Of a stretch of DNA of 64,000 nt, positions 1-11,900 are shown piece after piece; the first letter of the stretch is position 1, and each line of letters begins with the position of its first letter. A program made the position numbers and the translations under genes. Source of the stretch: Flavobacterium branchiarum (GTDB lineage Bacteria; Bacteroidota; Bacteroidia; Flavobacteriales; Flavobacteriaceae); assembly GCF_030409845.1 (NCBI RefSeq), contig NZ_JAUFQQ010000003.1, positions 1,674,001 through 1,738,000 of the forward strand, given 5' to 3'. The notes beneath the pieces are model-generated. The model made no database searches. It was not told the origin of the DNA and saw only the letters and a list, made by a program, of their open reading frames with translations.

Positions 1-2
1 TT

Positions 3-2000
3 GAAGAAAACTTTAAAGACCAACAGTTATGGGAATCAAATAGAGAAAATGTAGAGCTACTTGTAGAACTGGTGAATTTGGTTCGTCCAAAAAAAATAAA
101 AAAAGCAACAGTTGTAGATTTATCTGAACTGATTGAGCTACTTAAAGAAAATCAAAATTACCGTGATGGTTTGATGGACTGTATTAGTGCTCATTTAAAA
201 AATAGGAAGTTCAATAAGATTCTTTCCGATGCGGGTATTCTACAGAATGCTAATTTCTTTTATGAAGTGCGTAAGCGTTTATTTGCCAAACTTATACCGG
301 AACAACCAGAAAAAGACACCTTACAATTTATACTAAATCAAGTCTTCTTTGTTAAGACTGACCCGTTATGGATTAAGAAAATACCCCAAGAACAAATCTG
401 GGAATTATATTCGCTATTAGAATTTCGTTCTATTTATGAAACGAGCGATGAGAAGTCTTCACTTACAGAGTTAGTATTTGCGATGGAGGTTATTACCTAT
501 CGTATTTGTGGCTGTGCTATGGAAACAGATGTAATCCAAATGGTACCTGAATATGAAAATTACGAGAGTCCTTTTCTTGCCTTTCAACGAGAGTTGTTGT
601 TAATAAGCGAAAAGATAATTGAGTCTAATGTAAACTACATGCATCCCGATGATTTAGGTTATAAACAATTGATTATCCTACACAAACAATGTACTGACTA
701 TATAGAAACGGCTTTTAAGAATAGCAATAAATTTGGTATATCATTACGAGTAAATCAAAGTCTGTTACGAATCCGCCAACAATTGAATCGCTTGAAATCA
801 TTAATACCTCTTTTGATACAAACTGAAGAGGATGATGCCAAAAAGAACACGATTTACCTGTCTTATATACTGATTAAATACAACTGTGATAAAAATAATA
901 TAGATAAATTAATTAGTGAGAGTACGCAACTATTATCATACGAAATAACACAACATACAGCCAATACAGGAGAACATTACATTACAAACAGTCGTAAGGA
1001 ATATTATAAAATGTTTTATTCTGCTGCAGGTGGTGGTTTTATCGTTGGAATACTGTGTATTATTAAACTATTATTAGGAAAAGTAGATGCCAGTGGATTT
1101 GGACATGTTCTATTGTATAGTATGAATTACTCCATAGGATTTATCATCATTTATATTCTAGGATTCACGCTTGCAACAAAGCAACCTGCAATGACAGCTT
1201 CTGCATTGGTAAGAGCTTTGCAGGAAGGTTTTAAACACAAAGATCAAGATAAAAATGAATACAAGTACAAAGAGTTTGCAATCTTTTTTGCACGTGTATT
1301 CCGTTCGCAGTTTATAGCATTCGTTGGGAATGTTCTTATTGCTTTTCCTGTTTCATTATTAGGAATCTGGGCAATTGACCAAGTGTTTCATTATAATATA
1401 GCCGAAGAAAAATGGCCTATTCTAATTAACGATCTAAATCCAATTTATTCTGCTGCAATTTTTCATGCTGCCATAGCTGGAGTTTTTCTTTTTTTATCTG
1501 GAATTATAGCAGGAAGTATTGCTAATCGAGACAAACACAACCATATGTATTATCGTATTCAGGAGCATCCATTGCTTAAGTTGAGTTTAGGTAAAAAAAT
1601 GACTAAAAAACTGGCTTCTTTGTATGAAAAAAAATGGGCAGGAATTATATCCAATTTTTGGTTTGGTATTTTTATGGGAAGCACTGTTTTTATTGGAATA
1701 TTCTTTGGATTAAATATTGATGTTAGACACATTACTTTTGCTAGTGGGAATTTTGCGATGGGCTTATATGGTGCTGAATTTGATATTACGCAATGGATGT
1801 TTTTCTGGTCAGTTTTAGGTATTGGTCTTATTGGTCTAGTCAATTTTATGGTTAGTTTTAGTTTGTCATTAGGACTTGCTTTTCGTTCGAGAGACATTCC
1901 GATATCCGAATTAAAACAGGTGACAAGTGCAATCATTAAGTACTTTTTGAGTAAACCGTCCCATTTCTTTTTTCCACCAAAGAACAGTGTGTCACAGTAG
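3..2000 (+). CDS. SpecificRecomb-family (Gcr-like) integral membrane protein, 5' end cut by window edge
   Basis: The reading frame is open from base 3, so the GTG at 72 is only the first start-like codon in view; the true start lies upstream and at least 665 residues are visible. The N-terminal half is soluble and helix-rich. The C-terminal half has about six hydrophobic segments, the first near GFIVGILCIIKLLLG, followed by the hallmark region FTLATKQPAMTASAL and a late segment ending LSLGLAFRSR. These features match the family named site-specific recombinase (PF10136/COG4389). That name is historical: I see no tyrosine- or serine-recombinase catalytic motif, and the architecture is that of an inner-membrane protein of unknown role. 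The neighbour downstream is an acetyltransferase on the same strand, 112 bp away. Confidence 0.75.
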   Translation, partial: EENFKDQQLWESNRENVELLVELVNLVRPKKIKKATVVDLSELIELLKENQNYRDGLMDCISAHLKNRKFNKILSDAGILQNANFFYEVRKRLFAKLIPEQPEKDTLQFILNQVFFVKTDPLWIKKIPQEQIWELYSLLEFRSIYETSDEKSSLTELVFAMEVITYRICGCAMETDVIQMVPEYENYESPFLAFQRELLLISEKIIESNVNYMHPDDLGYKQLIILHKQCTDYIETAFKNSNKFGISLRVNQSLLRIRQQLNRLKSLIPLLIQTEEDDAKKNTIYLSYILIKYNCDKNNIDKLISESTQLLSYEITQHTANTGEHYITNSRKEYYKMFYSAAGGGFIVGILCIIKLLLGKVDASGFGHVLLYSMNYSIGFIIIYILGFTLATKQPAMTASALVRALQEGFKHKDQDKNEYKYKEFAIFFARVFRSQFIAFVGNVLIAFPVSLLGIWAIDQVFHYNIAEEKWPILINDLNPIYSAAIFHAAIAGVFLFLSGIIAGSIANRDKHNHMYYRIQEHPLLKLSLGKKMTKKLASLYEKKWAGIISNFWFGIFMGSTVFIGIFFGLNIDVRHITFASGNFAMGLYGAEFDITQWMFFWSVLGIGLIGLVNFMVSFSLSLGLAFRSRDIPISELKQVTSAIIKYFLSKPSHFFFPPKNSVSQ

Positions 2001-2112
2001 TATTCGTAATCGATGTATAAAAAGTTGTTTTTAGTTGTAAGAGACTATAAAAGTAAATAATACTTAATTGCACAATTTTAAAAAAGAATTTATAAAAGAT
2101 TAAATAAATAAA

Positions 2113-2955
2113 ATGAAGCTTATTACTTTAGAGAACATAGAAATTGATAGCATTGTTGAGGTGTTAAATTTGTCATTTTCAGATTATATTGTACCATTCA
2201 AACTCAATTCAGAACAATTAGAAGCTAAGATTGTAGCAGAAAACATAAAATTAGATTTGTCAATTGGTATACTGTCATCGGGTAGATTAGTGGGTTTTAT
2301 GCTTCATGCCATAAATGAATTTGATGGACAATTGATCGCCTATAATGGTGCAACAGGAGTTATTCCAGAATATAGAGGACAAGGTTTGGTTGCTAAAATG
2401 TATGATTATCTACTACCTAAATTAAAAGCTTTAGACGTAAAGGAAATGGTACTCGAAGTTATTGTAGGTAATAATGCCGCAATTCGAGCTTATGAAAAAA
2501 TGGACTATAAAATTCATAGGACTCTTAATTGCTATGGAGGATCTATCGAAATAAGCAATAAAAAAAGTGTTGCAACAATTAAAGAATTGAAAGATTTTGA
2601 TTGGGCTACTTTTACTTCCTTTTGGTCTATAGCGCCTACTTGGCAAAATACAGTTAAGAGCTTAGATAATAGCAAGGAACGTTGTGGTATTTTGGAGGCT
2701 TATATCGAAAATGAACCAGTGGGTTATTTAGTTTATAATCGTACAACACGACGAATTTTACAAATTGCTGTAGCCGCTAAGTACAGACGTAATGGAGTAG
2801 GGGCTCAATTGGTAAATAAAATGGTAGAAACAATCGATTCGAAAGAAGTATCCATAAATAATATTGAAGACAATTCAATCGAAACAAATGCTTTTTTAAA
2901 GAATTTAGGGCTTCTAAACAGAGTGTCTCAATACGAAATGAAAAGAAAGATTTAA
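2113..2955 (+). CDS. tandem GNAT-domain N-acetyltransferase
   Basis: 280 residues with two GNAT folds in tandem. The first (about 1-140) has the acetyl-CoA loop region GVIPEYRGQGLVAKMYDYL followed by the typical NNAAIRAYEKMDYK strand-helix end. The second (about 165-280) has a second loop, AAKYRRNGVGAQLVNKM. Double-GNAT proteins of this size are common in Bacteroidetes; one half often binds acetyl-CoA and the other is degenerate, but here both halves keep an R/Q-x-x-G-x-G/A-like loop. The substrate cannot be told from sequence. The ATG at 2113 follows an A-rich stretch with no Shine-Dalgarno sequence. The gene ends facing the minus-strand adhesin unit across a shared terminator. Confidence 0.85.
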   Translation: MKLITLENIEIDSIVEVLNLSFSDYIVPFKLNSEQLEAKIVAENIKLDLSIGILSSGRLVGFMLHAINEFDGQLIAYNGATGVIPEYRGQGLVAKMYDYLLPKLKALDVKEMVLEVIVGNNAAIRAYEKMDYKIHRTLNCYGGSIEISNKKSVATIKELKDFDWATFTSFWSIAPTWQNTVKSLDNSKERCGILEAYIENEPVGYLVYNRTTRRILQIAVAAKYRRNGVGAQLVNKMVETIDSKEVSINNIEDNSIETNAFLKNLGLLNRVSQYEMKRKI

Positions 2956-3040
2956 GTTCAGTCCTTCTGGATGGTTGATTTATTTAGATACTAAATCATA
3001 GTTGTAAGGAAATATAAACATCTTATAAAAACAAAAAAAG

Positions 3041-3069
3041 AGGCTACTTTACAACTTGTGAAGTAGCCT
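3041..3069 (-). terminator. intrinsic terminator between convergent genes
   Basis: Inverted repeat AGGCTACTT (3041-3049) / AAGTAGCCT (3061-3069), extended inward by ACAA/TTGT with a G-U pair. On the minus strand it is followed by a T-rich run (3031-3040 on the plus strand is A-rich), so it should end the adhesin operon. It lies between the stop of the GNAT gene and the stop of the OmpA-family gene and may act in both directions. Confidence 0.85.
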
Positions 3070-3090
3070 ATTTTGATATTTAGGAGTCTA

Positions 3091-4836
3091 TTATAATGAG
3101 ATAATTACGACCTCTGTTCTTCTGTTTTTTTGGTGCTCTTCTTCGGAGCATTTTACACCATTACCACAATGATTAACTAAGTGAGTTTCTCCATATCCTT
3201 TGGCAGACATTCTATTTTTTGCAATACCCTTTTTTTGAAGATAAGCCATAGCAGATTGAGCACGCTTTTGAGATAAAACTAAATTGTAGTTTTTAGGTCC
3301 TCTCGAGTCAGTATAAGATGAAAATTTTATCTTCATTTCTGGATATTGCTTGAGTAAAGTAGCAACGCTATCTAATACTTGTGAGGCGTCTTTACGAATG
3401 TTGGCTTTGTCAAAATAGTAATATAGAATAAATTTTTCTCCAGTCTTAGGTGTTGTATTATCTTTTTGTTGAGGTTGTCTATCAACTATTAAAGGTTCCG
3501 GTGTTATTTTCTCTGGAACTATTTTTTCTGGTACAATAGTACAACTGTAGATGTCATCATTTCCCATACCTTCTTTTCGATTAGAAGAAAAATAACCATT
3601 AGAAGGATCAAGCATAGTTAAGAAAAAATCATCAGCAGGAGAGTTTATTGGGTTTCTCAAGTTCAGCGGTTTTGTCCATTGATTTTTTTGTCCTGTTGTA
3701 CTAAAAATGTCAAAACCTCCCATTCCAGGATGTCCTTTGCTAGCAAAATACAATTGGTTGTTTTCGGCTATAGTAGGAAATTGATCTTCTTCACTTGTGT
3801 TAATAGTAGTACCACAATTTATAGGATTGCCCCAACTACCATCGCTATTTTTTTCTGAGTACCAAAGATCAGTTTTACCACTTCCACCTGGCATATCACT
3901 GCTAAAGTAAAGCGTATTACCATCCTTGCTAAGTGCTGGATGACCAACAGAGTAGGCTTCTACATTATTGTAAGCAAAAGCAACAGGTTCCTGCCAAATT
4001 CCATTTATTAAAGTACTGCTGTAAATTTCAAGCCTTCTAGCACCATAAAAATTAGAGTTAGGGTCTTTTTTATGTACTATTTTTTCTTGATTAGTTACAG
4101 TAAAATAAGCAATTGTATAGTCAGAACTGAAGGTTATTGGGCCTACATGGTATTTGAATTGATTGAGCTCTTTTGAAAATTGTATAACATCACTTGTATT
4201 TGAATCATTTGGTGTATACTGATAAAGCTTAATGTAGGGGCGTCCTGTCCATCCATATTTTACTTTTTTATTGATTTCTCTACCAAATAAAGAATTCCTA
4301 AGAGAATCGGAAGCAAAAACAATACTTTTACCATTGTACATTGTTGGTCCCCATTCTGATGCCGAGGTGTTCACTTTTTGAAGGTTAGCGATCTTATTTG
4401 AAGAAGTTTTTTTGAGCCAAACCATTGCCGAGTCACATCCCATAATTCGAGCAGAAATATCTTTAGAATCGATTTGCTTGTACTGCATATATACTTCTTT
4501 TGCTTTGCTATAATTTCCTTGATTCTTTAAGATGTCGCCATAAAAAAGAAAAAAATCTTTACTTGCATCATTTCTTTGTGTAATTACTTGGTACCATTGT
4601 GATGCTTTGTCATAGTCATTCATCTCTTTATAACTGTAAGCTAACTTTTCTAATAGAACCGTTTTTACATTTTTTTTCTGTGCAAGTTTCTCATAAATCA
4701 ATGACGCTTGTTTATATTGATTCCTATCAAAATATTCGTTGGCGACTTTAATTTCTGGCTTACGATCTTGGGCTGTTACACCTAGTGTGCTTATCACTAT
4801 TAATAGTGCTACGTAGCATTTTCTATATCTATACAT
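3091..4836 (-). CDS. OmpA-family outer-membrane protein with TPR and PD40 repeats (PorE-like)
   Basis: 581 residues. Domain order: signal peptide (about 1-22, ending VTAQ), TPR-like helices (about 25-130), WD40-like PD40 beta-propeller repeats (about 160-430, for example HPALSKDGNTLYFSSDMPGG and FPTIAENNQLYFASKGHPG), a Pro/Lys linker, then an OmpA C-terminal peptidoglycan-binding domain (about 465-581: YYYFDKANIRKDAS, YTDSRG, LSQKRAQSAMAYL, GYGE, NRRTEV). This architecture is known from Bacteroidetes genes next to PorP/SprF proteins and includes PorE of the type IX secretion system. It is last in the minus-strand unit, 29 bp after the PorP/SprF-like gene, so it probably tethers that partner or the adhesin apparatus to the cell wall. 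Confidence 0.88.
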   Translation of the reverse strand: MYRYRKCYVALLIVISTLGVTAQDRKPEIKVANEYFDRNQYKQASLIYEKLAQKKNVKTVLLEKLAYSYKEMNDYDKASQWYQVITQRNDASKDFFLFYGDILKNQGNYSKAKEVYMQYKQIDSKDISARIMGCDSAMVWLKKTSSNKIANLQKVNTSASEWGPTMYNGKSIVFASDSLRNSLFGREINKKVKYGWTGRPYIKLYQYTPNDSNTSDVIQFSKELNQFKYHVGPITFSSDYTIAYFTVTNQEKIVHKKDPNSNFYGARRLEIYSSTLINGIWQEPVAFAYNNVEAYSVGHPALSKDGNTLYFSSDMPGGSGKTDLWYSEKNSDGSWGNPINCGTTINTSEEDQFPTIAENNQLYFASKGHPGMGGFDIFSTTGQKNQWTKPLNLRNPINSPADDFFLTMLDPSNGYFSSNRKEGMGNDDIYSCTIVPEKIVPEKITPEPLIVDRQPQQKDNTTPKTGEKFILYYYFDKANIRKDASQVLDSVATLLKQYPEMKIKFSSYTDSRGPKNYNLVLSQKRAQSAMAYLQKKGIAKNRMSAKGYGETHLVNHCGNGVKCSEEEHQKNRRTEVVIISL

Positions 4837-4865
4837 ATTACTTTTTTTGTTAGGTTAAACAGATA

Positions 4866-5894
4866 CTAAAAATAACGCGGGCTACTAATGCGTTCTGCTC
4901 TTTTTTTATTGAATAATAAAAAACCTATTGAGATTTCATGTGAGCCTTTCTGATAACTATCCAGTTTGCTGGTTGCAAAATCATAAGAATAACCTATTCT
5001 AAGGCGTTCGGTAGCATATATTTCAGTCATAAGACTAACAGCGTCCTTTTTTTCTAACCCTTTTTGTAAGTCATTTTTATTCCATAACTTGACTGCAGAA
5101 CGGTATGATCCTCCAATCCAAAAACGTTCTCCAATTAAAAATAAAGCATTTAAGTCGATATTTGTAGGTCCTTTAAAATCATCTTTTATCATGAAGGATG
5201 GCTTTAACTTCACATCTTCAGAGATGGTTACCATAAATCCAGATGTTAAGTAATAATGCGGTACTTTGCGGGTAACGAGATAATCATAATTGTTTTTTCC
5301 TGTAAAGGCATCATCATATATGTTACTTGGAAAAATATTAAGCACAGACATCCCGACGTAAAAAGAAGGCTCATAATAGTAGATTCCAAAATTTGCATTG
5401 GGCTTTGTTGTACTGACTCTTCCTTCGGGAAGATTTGGATCTCCTTGATCGGTAGGTAATAATCGATCTCCATCGATAGAATATTGATTTACACCTAGAC
5501 TAAGCCCTAGCGATAGTCGGCTATCATCTGCTGCATTCATTCTTATCCTGTAAGCATAAGAGGCGTAAAAGGACACCACATCTTGTGGACCTACACGATC
5601 CCAAGTAATTTGAGCACCGAGTCCTACAGTTTTATATCCCGAAATATTTGTCAGACCATCGACTGTAAGTGTACCTGTTTCAGGTGACCCAGGAAAGCTG
5701 ACCCATTGTTTTCGATAGGTAGAATTGATATAAATATCTTCTTTATATCCTGCATATGCTGGATTTAGACTAAGTCCATTAAAGACATATTGGCTAAACT
5801 GTATATCTTGTTGCGCAATTGCTGTGAGGCCTGAAGTTACTAACCATACTAATAGCAAACATAACTTTAATTGCATTACACCATTTTTTGTCAT
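4866..5894 (-). CDS. type IX secretion membrane protein, PorP/SprF family
   Basis: 342 residues with a signal peptide (cleavage near LTAIAQQ) followed by the family signature QFSQYVFNGLSLNPAYAG at the mature N-terminus and then alternating beta-strand sequence typical of an outer-membrane barrel. In Flavobacterium johnsoniae, SprF is needed for delivery of the giant adhesin SprB, and SprF-like genes often sit directly downstream of adhesin genes with type B sorting domains. That is the arrangement here: 53 bp after the 5,350-residue adhesin. I infer that this paralog serves the adhesin rather than being the core PorP. A second possible ATG is six codons into the reading frame (MQLKLCLLL); either start gives a workable signal peptide. 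Confidence 0.9.
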   Translation of the reverse strand: MTKNGVMQLKLCLLLVWLVTSGLTAIAQQDIQFSQYVFNGLSLNPAYAGYKEDIYINSTYRKQWVSFPGSPETGTLTVDGLTNISGYKTVGLGAQITWDRVGPQDVVSFYASYAYRIRMNAADDSRLSLGLSLGVNQYSIDGDRLLPTDQGDPNLPEGRVSTTKPNANFGIYYYEPSFYVGMSVLNIFPSNIYDDAFTGKNNYDYLVTRKVPHYYLTSGFMVTISEDVKLKPSFMIKDDFKGPTNIDLNALFLIGERFWIGGSYRSAVKLWNKNDLQKGLEKKDAVSLMTEIYATERLRIGYSYDFATSKLDSYQKGSHEISIGFLLFNKKRAERISSPRYF

Positions 5895-5947
5895 AATATA
5901 TAATTTTTTATATGAGCCTCGAATGCTTCGAGGCTCAAAATTTTCTG

Positions 5948-8900
5948 TTATTTCAATACTTCAATCCAACCGTTATAATCTTTATTTCCTTCAGCTGTTT
6001 TGAGTTTAAAGATGTAATAATATACACCTCCACTTAAACCATGTCCATTAAAACTATTATCATAATTCTCAGAATGATAAACCTCATTACCCCATCTGTT
6101 ATAAATCATTAAGACAGAACCAGGATAATTGTCTAAACCTACAATAACAAAATTGTCATTTTTACCATCACCATCTGGAGTTATAACATTCGGAATGAAG
6201 ATATCTGTAATAGCTGCAGGAATAGGTCGTGTAGCACAGGTTGTACATACCCTTGGTGTAGGATCAAGTGTGGTACTGATAGCACTAGCTGTATTGCTCA
6301 ATGTGCCTTTAAAATCTATAGGTGTATCTACTGTTACTTCATAAATAGCTATTAAACCATTAGGTAAATCTAAGATCGTTTCATTAAGATTACCTGTCCC
6401 TGAAGTTTTCGGATAAGTTACACCTGGAGAAGGTAATGCTACCCAGCTACCTATAGTCGTTCCTGTAGGAGCATTATCCACAATTGTTATTGCTTTAGCA
6501 TCACTAGGTCCAATATTGGTAACCACAATGCGATATACTACTGATTGTCCTGGTACAAACGAAGTTTGTGTTGGATCACTTAGTGTTTTCACTGTAGTAA
6601 TATGTGCTAATGATGTTGGTATAAGTGGATCAGTCGTACAAGTTGTACACGGTCCAGGTGTTGGATCTGGAGTTGGTGTAGTTACTACTACTGTATTGCT
6701 TAATGTACCGATATAATCCGCTTGAGTTAAAACATCAACGTCATAAATAGCGACTAAACCATTTGCTAAAGTTAACAGGGTTTCATTTAAGTTCCCAGTT
6801 CCCGAAGCTTTCGGGTACGTTACCCCAGTAGACGGAATCGCAGTCCAACTGCTGATTGTTGTACCCGCTGGTGCATTATCTAAAATGTTAACTGCTGTAG
6901 CTGCATCAGGCCCTTGATTAGTAACCGTAATGCGGTAAGTTACCACATGACCAGGAGCAAAGGTTTTCTGTATTTGATCTTTCAGTGTTTTCACCGTATT
7001 TAAATGCGCTTGTACTATAGTTGGCGCAATAGGGGTAGTCGTACAAGTTGTACATGGTCCAGGTGTTGGATCTGGAGTTGTACTCGTTGCCGTAACAGCA
7101 TTGCTCAACGTTCCTGTGAAATCCGCAGGGGTTTGAACCGTTACTTCATAAATAGCGACTAAACCATTTGCTAGAGTAACCAGCGTTTCATTTAAGTTCC
7201 CAGTTCCCGAAGCATTCGGATAGGTAACCCCAGTTGATGGCATTGCAGTCCAACTGCTGATTGTTGTTCCAGCAGGCGCATTATCAACAATTGATACCGC
7301 AGTTGCATCACTCGGACCATTGTTGGTCACTGCAATACGATACACTACTGCTTGTCCAGGAACAAACGAAGTTTGTGAAGGATTGCTAAGTGTTTTCACC
7401 GTATTTAAATGTGCTTGTGGTGTTGGCGTAATAGGGGTAGTCGTACAAGTTGTACATGGTCCAGGTGTTGGATCAGGAGTTGTACTCGTTGCTGTTACAG
7501 TATTGCTCAATGTTCCTGAGAAATCCGTAGGAGTTTGAACTGTTACTTCATAAATAGCTACTAAACCATTTGCTAACGTTGCTAGGCTTTCATTTAAGTT
7601 CCCAGTTCCCGAAGCATTCGGATAGGTAACCCCAGTTGATGGCATTGCAGTCCAACTGCTGATTGTTGTGCCAGCAGGCGCATTATCTACAATTGACACT
7701 GCTGTTGCATCACTCGGACCATTATTGGTCACTGCAATACGATATACTACAGCTTGACCAGGTATAAACGAAGTTTGTGTTGGGTCACTTAGTGTTTTCA
7801 CCGTATTTAGATCTGCCTGTGGCGTTGGCGAAATAGGAGTGGTAGTACAAGTTGTACACGGTCCCGGAGTTGGATCTGGTGTTGGACTAGGTGTTGTACT
7901 TGTTGTCGTAACAGCATTGCTCAACGTTCCTGTAAAATCAGCAGGGGTTTGAACCGTTACTTCATAAATAGCTACTAAACCATTTGCTAACGTTGTCAGC
8001 ATTTCATTTAAGTTTCCAGTTCCCGAAGCATTTGGATAGGTTACCCCAGTTGAAGCTATTGCAGTCCAACTGCTGATTGTTGTACCCGCAGGCGCATTAT
8101 CAACAATTGATACCGCCGTTGCATCACTCGGACCATTATTAGTCACTGCAATACGATATACTACAGCTTGACCAGGTACAAACGAAGTTTGTGTTGGGTC
8201 ACTTAGTGTTTTCACCGTATTTAGATCTGCCTGTGGCGTTGGCGAAATAGGAGTGGTAGTACAAGTTGTACACGGTCCCGGAGTTGGATCTGGTGTTGGA
8301 CTAGGTGTTGTACTTGTTGTCGTAACAGCATTGCTCAACGTTCCTGTGAAATCCGCAGGGGTTTGAACCGTTACTTCATAAATAGCTACTAAACCATTTG
8401 CTAACGTTGCTAGACTTTCATTTAAGTTCCCAGTTCCCGAAGCATTCGGATAGGTAACCCCAGTTGATGGCATTGCAGTCCAACTGCTGATTGTTGTTCC
8501 AGCAGGCGCATTATCAACAATTGATACCGCCGTTGCATCACTCGGACCATTATTGGTCACTGCAATACGATATACTACAGCTTGACCAGGTACAAACGAA
8601 GTTTGTGTTGGGTCACTTAGTGTTTTCACCGTATTTAGATCTGCCTGTGGTGATGCTGGAATAGGATCGGTAGAACAAGTTGTACATGGTCCCGGAGTTG
8701 GATCTGGTGTTGGACTAGGTGTTGTACTTGTTGTCGTAACAGCATTGCTCAACGTTCCTGTAAAATCCGCAGGGGTTTGAACCGTTACTTCATAAATAGC
8801 TACTAAACCATTTGCTAGAGTAACCAGCGTTTCATTTAAGTTTCCAGTTCCCGAAGCATTTGGATAGGTAACACCAGTTGATGGCATTGCAGTCCAACTG

Positions 8901-11900
8901 CTGATTGTTGTACCCGCAGGCGCATTATCAACAATTGATACCGCAGTTGCATCACTCGGACCATTGTTGGTCACTGCAATACGATACACTACTGCTTGTC
9001 CAGGAACAAACGAAGTTTGTGTTGGGTCGCTTAGTGTTTTCACCGTATTTAGATCTGCCTGTGGCGTTGGCGAAATAGGATTGGTAGTACAAGTTGTACA
9101 CGGTCCAGGCGTTGGATCTGGTGTTGGACTAGGTGTTGTACTTGTTGTCGTAACAGCATTGCTCAACGTTCCTGTGAAATCCGCAGGGGTTTGAACCGTT
9201 ACTTCATAAATAGCTACTAAACCATTTGCTAACGTTGCTAGACTTTCATTTAAGTTCCCAGTTCCCGAAGCATTCGGATAGGTAACCCCAGTTGATGGCA
9301 TTGCAGTCCAACTGCTGATTGTTGTTCCAGCAGGCGCATTATCAACAATTGATACCGCCGTTGCATCACTCGGACCATTATTGGTCACTGCAATACGATA
9401 TACTACAGCTTGACCAGGTACAAACGAAGTTTGTGTTGGGTCACTTAGTGTTTTCACCGTATTTAGATCTGCCTGTGGTGATGCTGGAATAGGATCGGTA
9501 GAACAAGTTGTACATGGTCCCGGAGTTGGATCTGGTGTTGGACTAGGTGTTGTACTTGTTGTCGTAACAGCATTGCTCAACGTTCCTGTAAAATCCGCAG
9601 GGGTTTGAACCGTTACTTCATAAATAGCTACTAAACCATTTGCTAGAGTAACCAGCGTTTCATTTAAGTTTCCAGTTCCCGAAGCATTTGGATAGGTAAC
9701 ACCAGTTGATGGCATTGCAGTCCAACTGCTGATTGTTGTACCCGCAGGCGCATTATCAACAATTGATACCGCAGTTGCATCACTCGGACCATTGTTGGTC
9801 ACTGCAATACGATACACTACTGCTTGTCCAGGAACAAACGAAGTTTGTGTTGGGTCGCTTAGTGTTTTCACCGTATTTAGATCTGCCTGTGGCGTTGGCG
9901 AAATAGGATTGGTAGTACAAGTTGTACACGGTCCAGGCGTTGGATCTGGTGTTGGACTAGGTGTTGTACTTGTTGTCGTAACAGCATTGCTCAACGTTCC
10001 TGTGAAATCCGCAGGGGTTTGAACCGTTACTTCATAAATAGCTACTAAACCATTTGCTAACGTTGCTAGGCTTTCATTTAAGTTCCCAGTTCCCGAAGCA
10101 TTCGGATAGGTAACCCCAGTTGATGGCATTGCAGTCCAACTGCTGATTGTTGTGCCAGCAGGCGCATTATCTACAATTGCTACAGCCGTTGCATCACTCG
10201 GACCATTATTGGTCACTGCAATACGATATACTACAGCTTGACCAGGTATAAACGAAGTTTGTGTTGGGTCACTTAGTGTTTTCACCGTATTTAGATCTGC
10301 CTGTGGCGTAGGCGAAATAGGAGTGGTAGTACAAGTTGTACACGGTCCCGGAGTTGGATCTGGTGTTGGACTAGGTGTTGTACTTGTTGTCGTAACAGCA
10401 TTGCTCAACGTTCCTGTAAAATCAGCAGGGGTTTGAACCGTTACTTCATAAATAGCTACTAAACCATTTGCTAAAGTTACTAGCGTTTCATTTAAGTTCC
10501 CAGTTCCCGAAGCATTTGGATAGGTAACACCAGTTGATGGCATTGCAGTCCAACTGCTGATTGTTGTGCCAGCAGGCGCATTATCTACAATTGCTACCGC
10601 CGTTGCATCACTCGGACCATTGTTGGTCACTGCAATACGATACACTACTGCTTGTCCAGGAACAAACGAAGTTTGTGTTGGGTCGCTTAGTGTTTTCACC
10701 GTATTTAGATCAGCTTGTGGTGTTGGCGTAATAGGATCAGTTGTACAAGTAGTACATGGTCCAGGAGTTGGATCTGGTGTTGGACTAGGTGTTGTACTTG
10801 TTGTCGTAACAGCATTGCTCAACGTTCCTGTAAAATCAGCAGGGGTTTGAACGGTTACTTCATAAATAGCTACTAAACCATTTGCTAAAGTTACTAGCGT
10901 TTCATTTAAGTTCCCAGTTCCCGAAGCATTCGGATAGGTTACCCCAGTTGATGGCATTGCAGTCCAACTGCTGATTGTTGTGCCAGCAGGCGCATTATCT
11001 ACAATTGATACCGCCGTTGCATCACTCGGACCATTATTAGTCACCGCAATACGATATACTACAGCTTGACCAGGTACAAACGAAGTTTGTGTTGGGTCGC
11101 TAAGTGTTTTCACCGTATTTAGATCAGCTTGTGGTGATGCTGGAATAGGATCGGTAGAACAAGTTGTACACGGTCCCGGAGTTGGATCTGGTGTTGGACT
11201 AGGTGTTGTACTTGTTGTCGTAACAGCATTGCTCAACGTTCCTGTAAAATCAGCAGGGGTTTGAACGGTTACTTCATAAATAGCTACTAAACCATTTGCT
11301 AAAGTTACTAGCGTTTCATTTAAGTTCCCAGTTCCCGAAGCATTCGGATAGGTTACCCCAGTTGATGGCATTGCAGTCCAACTGCTGATTGTTGTGCCAG
11401 CAGGCGCATTATCTACAATTGATACCGCCGTTGCATCACTCGGACCATTATTAGTCACCGCAATACGATATACTACAGCTTGACCAGGTACAAACGAAGT
11501 TTGTGTTGGGTCGCTAAGTGTTTTCACCGTATTTAGATCAGCTTGTGGTGTTGGCGTAATAGGATCAGTTGTACAAGTAGTACATGGTCCAGGAGTTGGA
11601 TCTGGTGTTGGACTAGGTGTTGTACTTGTTGTCGTAACAGCATTGCTCAACGTTCCTGTGAAATCCGCAGGGGTTTGAACCGTTACTTCATAAATAGCTA
11701 CTGAACCATTTGCTAGAGTAACCAGCGTTTCATTTAAGTTTCCAGTTCCCGAAGCATTTGGATAGGTTACCCCAGTTGAAGCTATTGCAGTCCAATTGCT
11801 GATTGTTGTTCCCGCAGGCGCATTATCAACAATTGATACCGCAGTTGCATCACTCGGACCATTGTTGGTCACTGCAATACGATACACTACTGCTTGTCCA

